This document shows positions 1 to 7,417 of a stretch of DNA of 45,018 nt, in pieces. Every line of letters begins with the position of its first letter. The first letter of the stretch is position 1. Below the pieces are notes generated by a model. That model saw only the letters and a list, made by a program, of their open reading frames with translations, did no database searches and was not told the DNA's origin. The stretch is from positions 1 through 45,018 of the forward strand of contig JAUYMU010000108.1 of NCBI GenBank assembly GCA_030698405.1, read 5' to 3'. The DNA comes from Bacteroidota bacterium. Lineage in GTDB: Bacteria; Bacteroidota; Bacteroidia; Bacteroidales; Prolixibacteraceae. The position numbers and the translations under genes are program-made.

Positions 1-1
1 G

Positions 2-307
2 GAAATGTATTATGGCGGATCAGGTGTAACCAAAGATTATACAGAAGCCATGAATTGGTATAAGAAAGCAGCAGATAAAGATAATGATGAAGCAATGTTA
101 AAGATAGGCAAGTTATATTATAATGGATACGGCATAACCCAGAATTATACGGAAGCACTTAACTGGTACAGCAAAGCCGCTAAAGAAGATAATGTTGATG
201 CAATGAAAGAGATCAGCGCCATGTATTTAACAGGCACGGGTGTTAAAAAAGATAAGAAGCTTGCACAGGAATGGTATGATAAAGCAATTGCCGTAGAAAC
301 AAAATAA
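2..307 (+). CDS. Sel1-repeat (TPR-like) protein, C-terminal part only
   Basis: The reading frame is open to the left edge, so this is the end of a longer gene; the ATG at base 5 lies inside a repeat and is unlikely to be the true start. Two full Sel1-like repeats of about 36 residues are visible (MYYGGSGVTKDYTEAMNWYKKAA and its relative beginning LYYNGYGITQNYTEALNWY), then a third that ends in WYDKAI. Sel1 repeats form alpha-solenoids used for protein-protein contacts, often in envelope or secreted proteins. Partner and role cannot be told from this fragment. It precedes two genes for exported proteins on the same strand, about 60 bases upstream of the first, and may be cotranscribed with them. 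Confidence 0.85.
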   Translation, partial: EMYYGGSGVTKDYTEAMNWYKKAADKDNDEAMLKIGKLYYNGYGITQNYTEALNWYSKAAKEDNVDAMKEISAMYLTGTGVKKDKKLAQEWYDKAIAVETK

Positions 308-365
308 TAATTTATCTATATCTATATTCTGGGTGAAAGAATAAAAACTATTAAAAACAACATAA

Positions 366-1160
366 ATGAAAAAATCAATCTCAATTATCACGCTTCTCCT
401 GCTAAGTTTCAATCTTTTAGCCCAGGATGTAAAACCATGCCTGTTCGTTGGTTTATACGACAGCAATAAAAAGGGTGTTTGCAGCGACCGTGCCATGCTG
501 CATGAAGATGTAGCAGACTTTGCCGCATACAAAACCAAAAGAACAGACTTTAATGCCGAACATCAAACAGAGAATCCACAAACCTATTTTGTTGCTGCCA
601 ATGAATGTATTATTACCTATGAATATGAGAAGAGAATAGCTGGCTGGGGCTGCAATGCAAAAGTAATCGGCACCAAAACAGGCAAAACCATTGAAGATTG
701 TAATCAGCAATTAGCCGATCAGTTAGCTAAATATCCCAGAGATTTTACAACTGCCCCCAACACAACTTTTACATGGCAGGGCAAAGGAACCAATACAAGT
801 GAATTCACCAAAGATTTTGGCGGGCTTAAAGGAAAGTTTAGATCGGGAAATACTGCTACGAAATCAATAATCCTGGCACAGTTTACCAACCAAACCAAAG
901 ACAAATTGGCCACAATTGAATTGAGTCTGGATGGTGGTGCAGTGATAAAGGTTACAGTTAATCCTGGCAGCACTTTGACCCGGAAATACGATGCAAAAAA
1001 AATAGAGATACTGGTAGAATACACGGACATTGCAGCGCCAGAATCATCATTCGACATAATCGAAAATACTAAACAAAAAGTACACGAAATTATCATCAAT
1101 GAAAATGGAAAACTTAAACCTATGCCTTCCAGCTCAGGTGGTCCTGGGGTAAGAGGATAA
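366..1160 (+). CDS. Secreted protein of unknown function
   Basis: 264 residues. A clear signal peptide occupies residues 1-19 (MKKSISIITLLLLSFNLLAQ, cleavage probably after the Ala-Gln), so the protein is exported. The middle holds several cysteines (about residues 24, 38 and 79) that could form disulfides outside the cytoplasm. The second half, from about residue 150, reads as beta-rich with a possible small beta-sandwich, and the tail is Ser/Gly-rich. I do not recognise a family. It sits 19 bases upstream of another secreted protein gene and probably shares its transcript. The signal peptide and codon use support a real gene; the function is unknown. Confidence 0.75.
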   Translation: MKKSISIITLLLLSFNLLAQDVKPCLFVGLYDSNKKGVCSDRAMLHEDVADFAAYKTKRTDFNAEHQTENPQTYFVAANECIITYEYEKRIAGWGCNAKVIGTKTGKTIEDCNQQLADQLAKYPRDFTTAPNTTFTWQGKGTNTSEFTKDFGGLKGKFRSGNTATKSIILAQFTNQTKDKLATIELSLDGGAVIKVTVNPGSTLTRKYDAKKIEILVEYTDIAAPESSFDIIENTKQKVHEIIINENGKLKPMPSSSGGPGVRG

Positions 1161-1179
1161 TAATTAAAAAAATATAAAA

Positions 1180-1931
1180 ATGAAAAAACAACTAATTCTA
1201 TTTCTATTAATCCTTGCAGGATTTTCAAGCGTTTTTGCCCAAAGCTACCCCGAAATGATAAATGTGGAAGGCGGTAGCTTCGAAATGGGCGATGAACATG
1301 GCATAGGCGAAGCCGATGAACAACCCTTACACACCGTAACCCTTAAAGCCTTTAGCATTGCCAAAACTGAAACTACCGTGTTGCAATGGAAAACCTATTG
1401 CACTGCCACCGGTCGCAAAATGCCCGAAACACCAAGTTGGGGATGGATTGACAGCCACCCCATTGTAAATGTGAGCTGGGACGATGCCGTGGGGTATTGC
1501 GGCTGGTTGAGTGATAAAACTGGTAAAATATACAGTTTGCCTACCGAAGCACAATGGGAATATGCTGCACGTGGTGGTTCACAGAGCAAGGGATTCAAAT
1601 ACAGTGGGGGGGAGAGTATGGATATGGTGGGCTGGTTCGAGCCTAACAGCAATAAGCAAACTCACAACCGGTAGCCCAAAAAAGAGCCAACGAACTGGGC
1701 TTGTATGATATGAGCGGCAATATTTGGGAATGGTGCCAGGATTGGTACGGTGCTTACGATGCCGCTGCCCAAACCGGCCCCCGTGACGCAAAACTTGGTG
1801 GTAATAACCGTATGCTGCGTGGCGGCGGCTGGAACTCCGCTGCAACACGCTGCCGTGTGGCTCGCCGCGACTTCGACCCCCCGGGCTACCGCTATAATTA
1901 CGACGGTTTTCGTGTGGTGGTCCCCCAGTAA
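1180..1931 (+). pseudogene. Formylglycine-generating-enzyme (SUMF1)-fold secreted protein, frameshifted
   Basis: The first frame (1180-1674) gives a signal peptide (MKKQLILFLLILAGFSSVFAQ) and the N-terminal two thirds of a SUMF1/FGE-sulfatase domain: the GGSFEMGD motif, KTETTVLQWKTY, HPIVNVSWDDAVGYCGWL and LPTEAQWEYAARGG. It stops at TAG 1672-1674 just after NSNKQTH. The next frame carries the missing remainder without interruption, from the CCG at 1668 (PVAQKRANELG), through the DMSGNIWEWC motif to GFRVVVPQ at 1929-1931. Losing the two A bases at 1666-1667, or gaining one base near there, restores one full-length protein. It is therefore either a recent pseudogene or a sequencing error; a run of seven or eight G near 1609-1616 is another weak spot. 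In Bacteroidota such proteins are often non-enzymatic lectin-like or DGR-diversified scaffolds. Nothing here shows that it modifies sulfatases. Confidence 0.8.
1818..1928 (+). other. Candidate DGR variable region (VR) at the 3' end of the SUMF1-fold gene
   Basis: The tail matches the DGR-diversified FGE/C-type-lectin pattern W-N-N-N-A-T-N-C-R-V-A-N-R, then four N, P, two N, R, four N, G-F-R-V-V. At the 14 positions where that pattern has Asn, this protein has S, A, R, R, D, F, D, P, G, Y, Y, N, Y, D. Every one of those codons ends in C or T, so all can be derived from AAC or AAT by changing only adenines, which is the DGR mutagenesis signature. The scaffold residues between them are conserved. 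The segment is markedly richer in GC than its surroundings. The pattern is seen directly; the DGR origin is inference, because no template repeat or reverse transcriptase is visible in the window. Confidence 0.6.
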
Positions 1932-1962
1932 CAGTGGTTCATTTGTCCATCCTTTAAGTTTA

Positions 1963-1993
1963 CCCTGTTAAATACGGAGTAAATTTAACAGGG
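1963..1993. other. Perfect 11-bp hairpin downstream of the candidate VR
   Basis: CCCTGTTAAAT and its exact complement are separated by a 9-base loop. The structure begins 31 bases after the stop codon of the SUMF1-fold gene. There is no T-run directly after it, so an intrinsic terminator is not well supported. Some DGRs have a hairpin or cruciform just beyond the VR that raises homing efficiency, so this could be that element. It could also simply be a 3'-end stabilising stem. Confidence 0.55.
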
Positions 1994-2136
1994 CTAAGGC
2001 GTTTTGCTTAGTGAGGGAGTGAGGGACGAGCAACTGAATAAAGCCAAATGCAGGGAATAATATGCTTCGGCGAAGCCGAAATAAAAAGACGACGTAAAAG
2101 TATTTGCTCAATGAAAAAGATAAAATACCGCAGTTC

Positions 2137-2290
2137 TGAATAAAAAAAGCGAAACCTCAAACCTGAGATTTCGCTTTTTGCATTGATAGTATTTTTTGAA
2201 TTACAATCGCTTCTTAATCGCTTTTGTGGCTTCTTCGAAACCTGGTTTTTCGAGCAGGGTGAACATGTTCTTTTTGTAAGCCTGCTCCAT
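2137..2290 (-). pseudogene. Remnant of a second pgi 3' end with its terminator (left direct-repeat copy)
   Basis: Read on the minus strand, bases 2284 to 2201 encode [20 protein letters not shown] followed by TKAIKKRL and a stop. This is the C-terminus of the resident glucose-6-phosphate isomerase with only three residue changes. The following terminator (2137-2177) is identical to the one behind resident pgi over about 40 bases. In the coding part about a dozen of 27 codons differ silently and only about three change the residue. The two tails therefore diverged while both were functional, which points to import from a relative rather than decay of a local duplicate. Homology ends near 2290. 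The resident copy is at 3099-3250. Confidence 0.85.
2146..2177 (-). terminator. Duplicate copy of the pgi terminator
   Basis: Stem AAAGCGAAA with TTTCGCTTT, and an inner CTCA/TGAG stem around the loop AACC. A T-run follows on the minus strand. It is the same as the hairpin at 3108-3139. Confidence 0.75.
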
Positions 2291-2343
2291 CGACCATTGT
2301 ATTGGAATGCAATTTTAAAAGTAGATTCTCAATTGAAAATGAT

Positions 2344-2351
2344 TATCTTTA
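2344..2351 (+). promoter_or_regulatory. Possible -7 box for the MNT-HEPN pair
   Basis: TATCTTTA matches the Bacteroidota -7 consensus TAnnTTTG except for the last base and lies 20 bases before the ATG. I found no convincing -33 TTG at the usual spacing, so this is tentative. Confidence 0.4.
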
Positions 2352-2371
2352 TAACGTAAAAATTTGATAAT

Positions 2372-2689
2372 ATGATAGCTGAATCAACAATATCAAACTT
2401 AATAAATAGGATTGCAATCAATGTGAATCCAGATAAAATATATTTATTTGGCTCCTATGCAACAGGAATGGCAAATGAGGATAGCGATATTGATTTACTT
2501 GTTGTTAAAGAAACTTTGGAGCCCAAATATAAACGTAGTATTGAGATTCAACGATTATTGATTGGCACAAAACTTCCAGTAGATATTGTTGTCTATACCA
2601 ATGAAGAATTTGAAAATGAAAAGCTATATAAGTATTCATTTATTAATTCCGCAATTCAAGGAGCACAATTGATGTATGAACGCAAATGA
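2372..2689 (+). CDS. Minimal nucleotidyltransferase (MntA-type antitoxin)
   Basis: 105 residues, the usual size of a stand-alone MNT domain of the DNA polymerase-beta superfamily. The active-site signature is intact: G27-S-Y-A-x-G32, then S38-D39-x-D41, with the third acidic residue at D71 in VDIVVY. In characterised MNT/HEPN toxin-antitoxin pairs this protein neutralises the HEPN toxin by adding AMP units to it. The gene overlaps the HEPN gene downstream by 14 bases, the standard arrangement for translational coupling. The module lies convergent to pgi and between two copies of the pgi 3' end. The family call is strong; activity as an antitoxin here is inferred from the pairing. Confidence 0.88.
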   Translation: MIAESTISNLINRIAINVNPDKIYLFGSYATGMANEDSDIDLLVVKETLEPKYKRSIEIQRLLIGTKLPVDIVVYTNEEFENEKLYKYSFINSAIQGAQLMYERK

Positions 2690-3077
2690 AACGAGACTTC
2701 GTGATTGGATAGAAAAAGCTGACCATGATTTAGGAACTGCGATTGTAATTAATCAATACATTCTGGAGTATTCTGATACTTTGGCATTTCATTGTCAACA
2801 GGCAACCGAGAAGTACATCAAGTGCCTGCTTGAAATGCATTCAATTCCTTTTAAACGAAGTCATGATTTAAGATATTTGCTTGATTTACTTGATGAAGTG
2901 ATTCCAATTGATAAGGAATTGTATGAAAGCTTAATGAAATTAAATGCTTTTGGGGTTGAGATTAGATATCCTGACATTAAGATTGAATTACCAATGAAAG
3001 ATAGAGAAGAATCAATTCAAATTGCAAAGGATTTTAGAGAGTTCCTCAAGCTTCATATTGGATTTGATATAGAATAA
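2676..3077 (+). CDS. HEPN-domain protein (toxin partner of the MNT protein)
   Basis: 133 residues, all-helical, a PF05168-type HEPN protein. Family landmarks are the N-terminal WIEKADHDL, LAFHCQQATEKYIKCLL at about residues 36-52, the Lys-Arg-Ser-His-Asp-Leu stretch at 60-65 and IRYPD at 96-100. I do not see a clean R-x4-6-H motif of the kind used by RNase HEPN toxins such as HepT. This member may therefore use another arrangement, or may act as a substrate or nucleotide-binding partner. The start overlaps the end of the MNT gene. Its stop lies 22 bases before the conserved pgi-tail repeat, so the pair fills almost exactly the space between the two repeats. Confidence 0.85.
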   Translation: MNANETRLRDWIEKADHDLGTAIVINQYILEYSDTLAFHCQQATEKYIKCLLEMHSIPFKRSHDLRYLLDLLDEVIPIDKELYESLMKLNAFGVEIRYPDIKIELPMKDREESIQIAKDFREFLKLHIGFDIE

Positions 3078-3098
3078 ATACTGTTCCTTCGATTTATA

Positions 3099-3250
3099 TG
3101 AATAAAAAAAGCGAAACCTCAAACCTGAGATTTCGCTTTCGCATTTTTTATATTTCTTGAATTATAGTCTCTTTTTGATCGCTTTTGTTGCTTCTTCAAA
3201 ACCCGGCTTTTCCAGCAGTGCAAACATGTTTTTCTTGTAAGCTTCTACTC
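3099..3250. repeat. Right direct-repeat copy: resident pgi terminator and tail
   Basis: This matches 2137-2290 in the same orientation. About 40 bases of terminator are identical; the coding part is similar but carries many silent differences. The two copies bracket the MNT-HEPN pair. Confidence 0.85.
3108..3139 (-). terminator. Intrinsic terminator of pgi
   Basis: AAAGCGAAA pairs with TTTCGCTTT, with an inner CTCA/TGAG stem and one mismatch between the two stems. On the minus strand it is followed by a run of seven T. It begins 23 bases beyond the pgi stop. Confidence 0.8.
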
Positions 3251-4505
3251 CGGGTTGATCGAATGGATTCACTCCCAAAGTGTATCCGCTTAAACCACAA
3301 GCCACTTCAAAGAACTGGATCAACTGACCAAGGAAATACTCGTTCAATTTTGGCAGTACAATCTGAATGTTTGGAACTCCACCGTCCACATGGGCCAGCA
3401 TGGTTCCCAGTTCGGCCATTTTATTCACTTCGTCAACCCGTTTTCCGGCGAGGAAATTCAGCCCATCCAAATCGGCAGCATCAGTTGGGATGCGCACTTC
3501 GCGGTCGGGACTGGCAACCGAAAGCACTGTTTCGAATAGCGTGCGTTCGCCTTCCTGAATGTATTGTCCCATTGAGTGCAAGTCGGAAGTATTATCAACC
3601 GATGCAGGGAAAATTCCCAATCCGTCTTTGCCTTCACTTTCGCCATAAAGCTGTTTCCACCATTCGGCCAAAAAGTGAAGCTTGGGGTTGTAATTGACTA
3701 AAATTTCAACCTTTTTTCCGTTTTTGTACAGTTCGTTGCGAACGGCTGCATATTGTGCCGAGAGGTTTTCTTCGAATGGAACATCTATACCTGTTGCATG
3801 TTGCATATCAACAGCACCTTGTACCAATGACCGGATATTGAAACCAGCCACAGCAATGGCAAGCAAACCTACCGGAGTCAGCACCGAATAACGTCCACCA
3901 ACATCATCAGGAATAACAAAAGTTTTGTAACCTTCGATGGTAGCCAGTGAGCGCAAGGCGCCTTTACTTGCATCGGTAATAGCCACAATACGTTCGTTGG
4001 CTTCCGCTTTACCGTATTTATCTTCAATGTCTTGTTTCAGTAACCTGAAAGCCAAGGCAGGTTCGGTAGTTGTTCCCGATTTGGAAATTACTGCCATAGC
4101 GTACTCTTTGGTTTTCAGCAACTCGCGAAGTTCGAACAGGTAATCTTCGCTGATGTTTTGTCCGGCGAAAAGGATAAACGGGCTTTTGCGTTCTTTCAGA
4201 TGAGCGAAACTGTCGGAAAGCGCATCAACAACCGCTTTTGCTCCGAGGTACGAACCACCTATGCCGATCACAACAAAAATGTCGATGTTCTTGGCAACCA
4301 GTTTGGCCGCTGTGACTTCGTAATCAGCCAGTTCAGCCTCGCCGATTGATGTTGGCAGAGTGGTCCATCCAAGGTAATCGTTTCCTTTTCCGGTTTTGTT
4401 TGAAAGTGCCACATTGTGACTTTCAATCGCTTTCTTGTATGAAAAAATGGAGTCTTTTGATATAAAATCAAAAGTCTTCTCAAAATTTAATGATATTCTT
4501 TCCAT
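3162..4505 (-). CDS. pgi: Glucose-6-phosphate isomerase
   Basis: 447 residues, the short bacterial form. It interconverts glucose-6-phosphate and fructose-6-phosphate in glycolysis and gluconeogenesis in the cytoplasm. Visible motifs are [11 protein letters not shown] at 81-91, [14 protein letters not shown] in the first SIS domain, [16 protein letters not shown] and [15 protein letters not shown] with the catalytic Glu, and the C-terminal [14 protein letters not shown]. It is the last gene of lysS-gpsA-pgi, 6 bases after gpsA, and ends at a strong terminator. Its last 28 codons are duplicated, with silent differences, at 2201-2284 on the far side of a toxin-antitoxin pair. The 3' end of this gene may itself be of foreign origin. 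Confidence 0.97.
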   Translation of the reverse strand: MERISLNFEKTFDFISKDSIFSYKKAIESHNVALSNKTGKGNDYLGWTTLPTSIGEAELADYEVTAAKLVAKNIDIFVVIGIGGSYLGAKAVVDALSDSFAHLKERKSPFILFAGQNISEDYLFELRELLKTKEYAMAVISKSGTTTEPALAFRLLKQDIEDKYGKAEANERIVAITDASKGALRSLATIEGYKTFVIPDDVGGRYSVLTPVGLLAIAVAGFNIRSLVQGAVDMQHATGIDVPFEENLSAQYAAVRNELYKNGKKVEILVNYNPKLHFLAEWWKQLYGESEGKDGLGIFPASVDNTSDLHSMGQYIQEGERTLFETVLSVASPDREVRIPTDAADLDGLNFLAGKRVDEVNKMAELGTMLAHVDGGVPNIQIVLPKLNEYFLGQLIQFFEVACGLSGYTLGVNPFDQPGVEAYKKNMFALLEKPGFEEATKAIKKRL

Positions 4506-4511
4506 TGTGTT

Positions 4512-5507
4512 TTATCTAAGATTTTCAGTTAACAATCTGATTTCGATGGCGGGGGAGATGTTTTCGTATAAAATATTATAAACGGCTTCGGCAATCGGCA
4601 TATTTACCCTGAACTCTTCGTTTATTTCCTTGATGGATTTGGCCGCATAATAACCTTCGGCAACCATGTGCATTTCGAGTTGAGCAGAACGAACAGAATA
4701 ACCTTTGCCGATCATGGTTCCAAAAGTACGGTTTCTGGAGAATTGGGAATAAGCAGTTACCAGCAAATCGCCCAAATAGGCTGAACTTTTAATATCGCGG
4801 GTAATCGGATGAACCTTATCTACAAAACGTTTAATTTCCTGAATAGCATTTGAAATAAGTACTGCCTGGAAATTATCGCCGTAACGCAACCCGTGTACAA
4901 TTCCGGAAGCGATGGCCACCACATTTTTTAGCACCGAAGCATATTCAGTTCCGTAAATGTCGTCGGAAACATGGGTTCTGATGTACGGACATTCGAGCCG
5001 AAAAGCAAAACCCCTTGCCCGCTTTACATCAGGACAGGCAATGGTGAGGTACGACAATCGTTCAAGAGCGACTTCCTCTGCATGACAAGGACCAGCAATT
5101 ACGCCAATCCGTTCGTAAGGAATGTTGAAATACTGATGAAGATATTGCCCAACAATCAGGTTGTCTTCAGGAACAATGCCTTTAACGGCTGAAACTATAA
5201 ATTTCGGATTCAGGTCAACAGTGACGCTCGACATGGCTTCTTTCAGAAACGCTGAAGGAATGGCAAGGATCACAATGTCAACACCTTCAACTGCTTCATT
5301 AATGTCGGTGAAGAAATTAATCCGGCTGACATCAAATTCAACTCCCCGCAGGTAGCTGGGATTGTGTTTGAAGCGATTGAATTGTTCTATGTTATCAGGA
5401 TTTCGGAAATACCAGTTGATGCTTTCAACATTATGCAAAAGAATTTTTGCCAATGCTGTGGCCCAACTTCCACTTCCGATAATAGCTATTTTGGAGTTTT
5501 CAAACAT
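4512..5507 (-). CDS. gpsA: Glycerol-3-phosphate dehydrogenase [NAD(P)+]
   Basis: 331 residues, typical length. It reduces dihydroxyacetone phosphate to sn-glycerol-3-phosphate for phospholipid synthesis. The N-terminal Rossmann motif IIGSGSWATALAKIL (about residues 9-23) binds the nucleotide. Further landmarks are VDIVILAIPSAFL, the SAVKGI segment with a substrate-binding Lys, GPCHAEEV, and LKNVVAIASGIVHGLRYGDN with the second catalytic Lys. It lies between lysS (12 bases upstream) and pgi (6 bases downstream), so the three are almost certainly one transcript. Confidence 0.96.
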   Translation of the reverse strand: MFENSKIAIIGSGSWATALAKILLHNVESINWYFRNPDNIEQFNRFKHNPSYLRGVEFDVSRINFFTDINEAVEGVDIVILAIPSAFLKEAMSSVTVDLNPKFIVSAVKGIVPEDNLIVGQYLHQYFNIPYERIGVIAGPCHAEEVALERLSYLTIACPDVKRARGFAFRLECPYIRTHVSDDIYGTEYASVLKNVVAIASGIVHGLRYGDNFQAVLISNAIQEIKRFVDKVHPITRDIKSSAYLGDLLVTAYSQFSRNRTFGTMIGKGYSVRSAQLEMHMVAEGYYAAKSIKEINEEFRVNMPIAEAVYNILYENISPAIEIRLLTENLR

Positions 5508-5519
5508 TTGTTTTTCCGG

Positions 5520-7244
5520 TTATAACAGCCACTTGGTTACATCATCCAATGAAGGATTGATCAGGCCCAGCTTATTTTTTTTGTTGAAACCGCAAATGTC
5601 GTTAAAAAATTTGCTGGCCTTAACTTCTTTTAACTCTTTAACTTTTTTTAACCCTATTTTTTTTATGACTTCAACCCATTCCGAAGGAATTCCGAGTTCT
5701 TCGAATTTTTCATCCGGGTCAGCGGCGTCCGCATTCTTTTCAGGTTTCATTTGCGGGAAGAAAAGTACGTCCTGAATCGATAGATTGTTGGTCATGAACA
5801 TCGTCAGGCGGTCAATGCCGATTCCCATTCCTGAAGTTGGCGGCATTCCGTATTCCAGCGCCCGTAAAAAGTCCTGATCAATGAACATCGCCTCGTCATC
5901 GCCTTTTTCCGACAGCTTCATCTGATCTTCAAAACGTTCGCGCTGATCAATTGGGTCGTTCAGTTCCGAATAGGCATTTGCCAGTTCTTTGCCGTTCACC
6001 ATCAATTCGAAACGCTCTGTCAGTCCTTCAACCGAGCGGTGTTTCTTGGTTAATGGCGACATTTCAACCGGATAGTCGATTATAAAAGTAGGCTGTATAT
6101 AATGGTGCTCACATTTTTCGCCAAACAGCTCATCAACCAGTTTACCTTTTCCCATTGTTGGGTCGGTTTCGATGCCCAGTTGTTTACAAATGTCCCTGAT
6201 TTCATCTTCTGATTTTCCGGAAATATCGAAGCCGGTATGTTCCCTGATGGCATCGTACATGGTCACCCGTTTAAATGGGCGTTTGAAATTGATTTCGACA
6301 TCACCCAGTTTAACATTGGTGGTTCCGTGCAGAGCGATTGCAACGCGTTCAATCATTTCTTCGGTGAAGTTCATCATCCAGATGTAATCTTTGTAGGCTA
6401 CATAAATTTCCATTACGGTAAATTCCGGATTGTGAGTGCGATCCATTCCTTCGTTGCGGAAGTCCTTGGAGAACTCGTAAACGCCATCGAAACCGCCAAC
6501 AATCAGCCGTTTCAGGTATAGTTCGTTGGCAACCCGCAAATAAAGAGGAATATTCAGTGCATTGTGGTGAGTTATGAACGGACGGGCAGTGGCTCCTCCG
6601 GGGATAGATTGGAGTATGGGTGTTTCAACTTCGAGGTAACCCTGTTCGTTGAAAAACTGGCGCATTGTATTGATGATTTTCGTGCGTTTGATAAAGGTAT
6701 CCTTCACCTGCGGATTCACAATCAGATCGACATAACGCTGACGATACCTCATTTCAGGATCGGTAACCGCATCGAACAACTGACCGTCTTTTTCCTTCAC
6801 AACCGGCAGCGGATGAAGCGATTTGCTCAGTACACAAAATTCCCGCACATGAATTGAAAGTTCACCGGTCTGCGTAATAAATACAAATCCTTTTATGCCA
6901 ACAATATCGCCAATATCAAGTAGTTTCTTGAATACTTCATTGTAAAGGCTTTTATCTTCATCCGGACAAATTTCGTCACGGTTCATGTACAGTTGTATTC
7001 TTCCTGAAGAATCCTGCAATTCGGCAAACGAAGCTTTTCCCATGATTCGGCGGCTCATAATACGACCAGCAACAACTACGTCCTGAAAATTATTCAGTTC
7101 AGGATTGTATTTTTCTTTGATCTCAAGTGCCAAAACATTTACCGGGAATTCAGCAGCGGGATAGGGGTTAACGCCCAATTCCTTCATCTTTTGCAAGGAG
7201 CTGCGTCTAATGATCTCCTGTTCGCTTAAATCAGATATACTCAT
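5520..7244 (-). CDS. lysS: Lysyl-tRNA synthetase, class II
   Basis: 574 residues. It charges tRNA-Lys. An N-terminal OB-fold anticodon-binding domain (about 55-150, with [21 protein letters not shown]) precedes the class II catalytic core: motif 1 around [15 protein letters not shown], motif 2 [15 protein letters not shown] and motif 3 [12 protein letters not shown]. The last 60 or so residues, after FFPQMKPEK, are a Lys-rich extension common in Bacteroidota LysRS. It is the first gene of the lysS-gpsA-pgi operon; a TATCTTTG box lies about 40 bases upstream. Confidence 0.97.
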   Translation of the reverse strand: MSISDLSEQEIIRRSSLQKMKELGVNPYPAAEFPVNVLALEIKEKYNPELNNFQDVVVAGRIMSRRIMGKASFAELQDSSGRIQLYMNRDEICPDEDKSLYNEVFKKLLDIGDIVGIKGFVFITQTGELSIHVREFCVLSKSLHPLPVVKEKDGQLFDAVTDPEMRYRQRYVDLIVNPQVKDTFIKRTKIINTMRQFFNEQGYLEVETPILQSIPGGATARPFITHHNALNIPLYLRVANELYLKRLIVGGFDGVYEFSKDFRNEGMDRTHNPEFTVMEIYVAYKDYIWMMNFTEEMIERVAIALHGTTNVKLGDVEINFKRPFKRVTMYDAIREHTGFDISGKSEDEIRDICKQLGIETDPTMGKGKLVDELFGEKCEHHYIQPTFIIDYPVEMSPLTKKHRSVEGLTERFELMVNGKELANAYSELNDPIDQRERFEDQMKLSEKGDDEAMFIDQDFLRALEYGMPPTSGMGIGIDRLTMFMTNNLSIQDVLFFPQMKPEKNADAADPDEKFEELGIPSEWVEVIKKIGLKKVKELKEVKASKFFNDICGFNKKNKLGLINPSLDDVTKWLL

Positions 7245-7280
7245 TCGTTCGTACGATTAAAAAATTCAAAAAATTTCCGG

Positions 7281-7288
7281 CAAAGATA
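7281..7288 (-). promoter_or_regulatory. -7 box for the lysS operon
   Basis: The minus strand reads TATCTTTG, a perfect TAnnTTTG, 37 bases before the lysS ATG. No clear -33 TTG was found at the usual spacing. Confidence 0.5.
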
Positions 7289-7367
7289 ACAAACTATTGC
7301 AATCAAAATTATTAACAAAATATGCATGAATGTAGAGCATATACTTTCCATATCTAAGTTCATTTCC

Positions 7368-7375
7368 TATCTTTG
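7368..7375 (+). promoter_or_regulatory. -7 box for recJ
   Basis: TATCTTTG, a perfect TAnnTTTG box, lies 42 bases before the recJ ATG in the divergent lysS-recJ interval. The -33 element is not obvious. Confidence 0.5.
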
Positions 7376-7417
7376 AGAAATTTTTGAAAAAATCGGAATT
7401 GTTCTGAAGAAAACGTG

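Larger units (their letters stand above)
1932..2371. other. Gene-free stretch between the SUMF1-fold gene and the toxin-antitoxin pair
   Basis: The stretch holds the hairpin at 1963-1993, a second small stem (TTCGGC at 2066-2071 with GCCGAA at 2075-2080), the duplicated pgi terminator and tail at 2137-2290, and the presumed promoter of the nucleotidyltransferase gene. I see no reverse transcriptase, template repeat or small gene in the remainder. Confidence 0.6.

Noticed and set aside
1180-1931. A functional sulfatase-maturing enzyme
   Set aside because: The gene is frameshifted, no sulfatase gene is near, and its C-terminus fits the diversified lectin-type branch of the fold.
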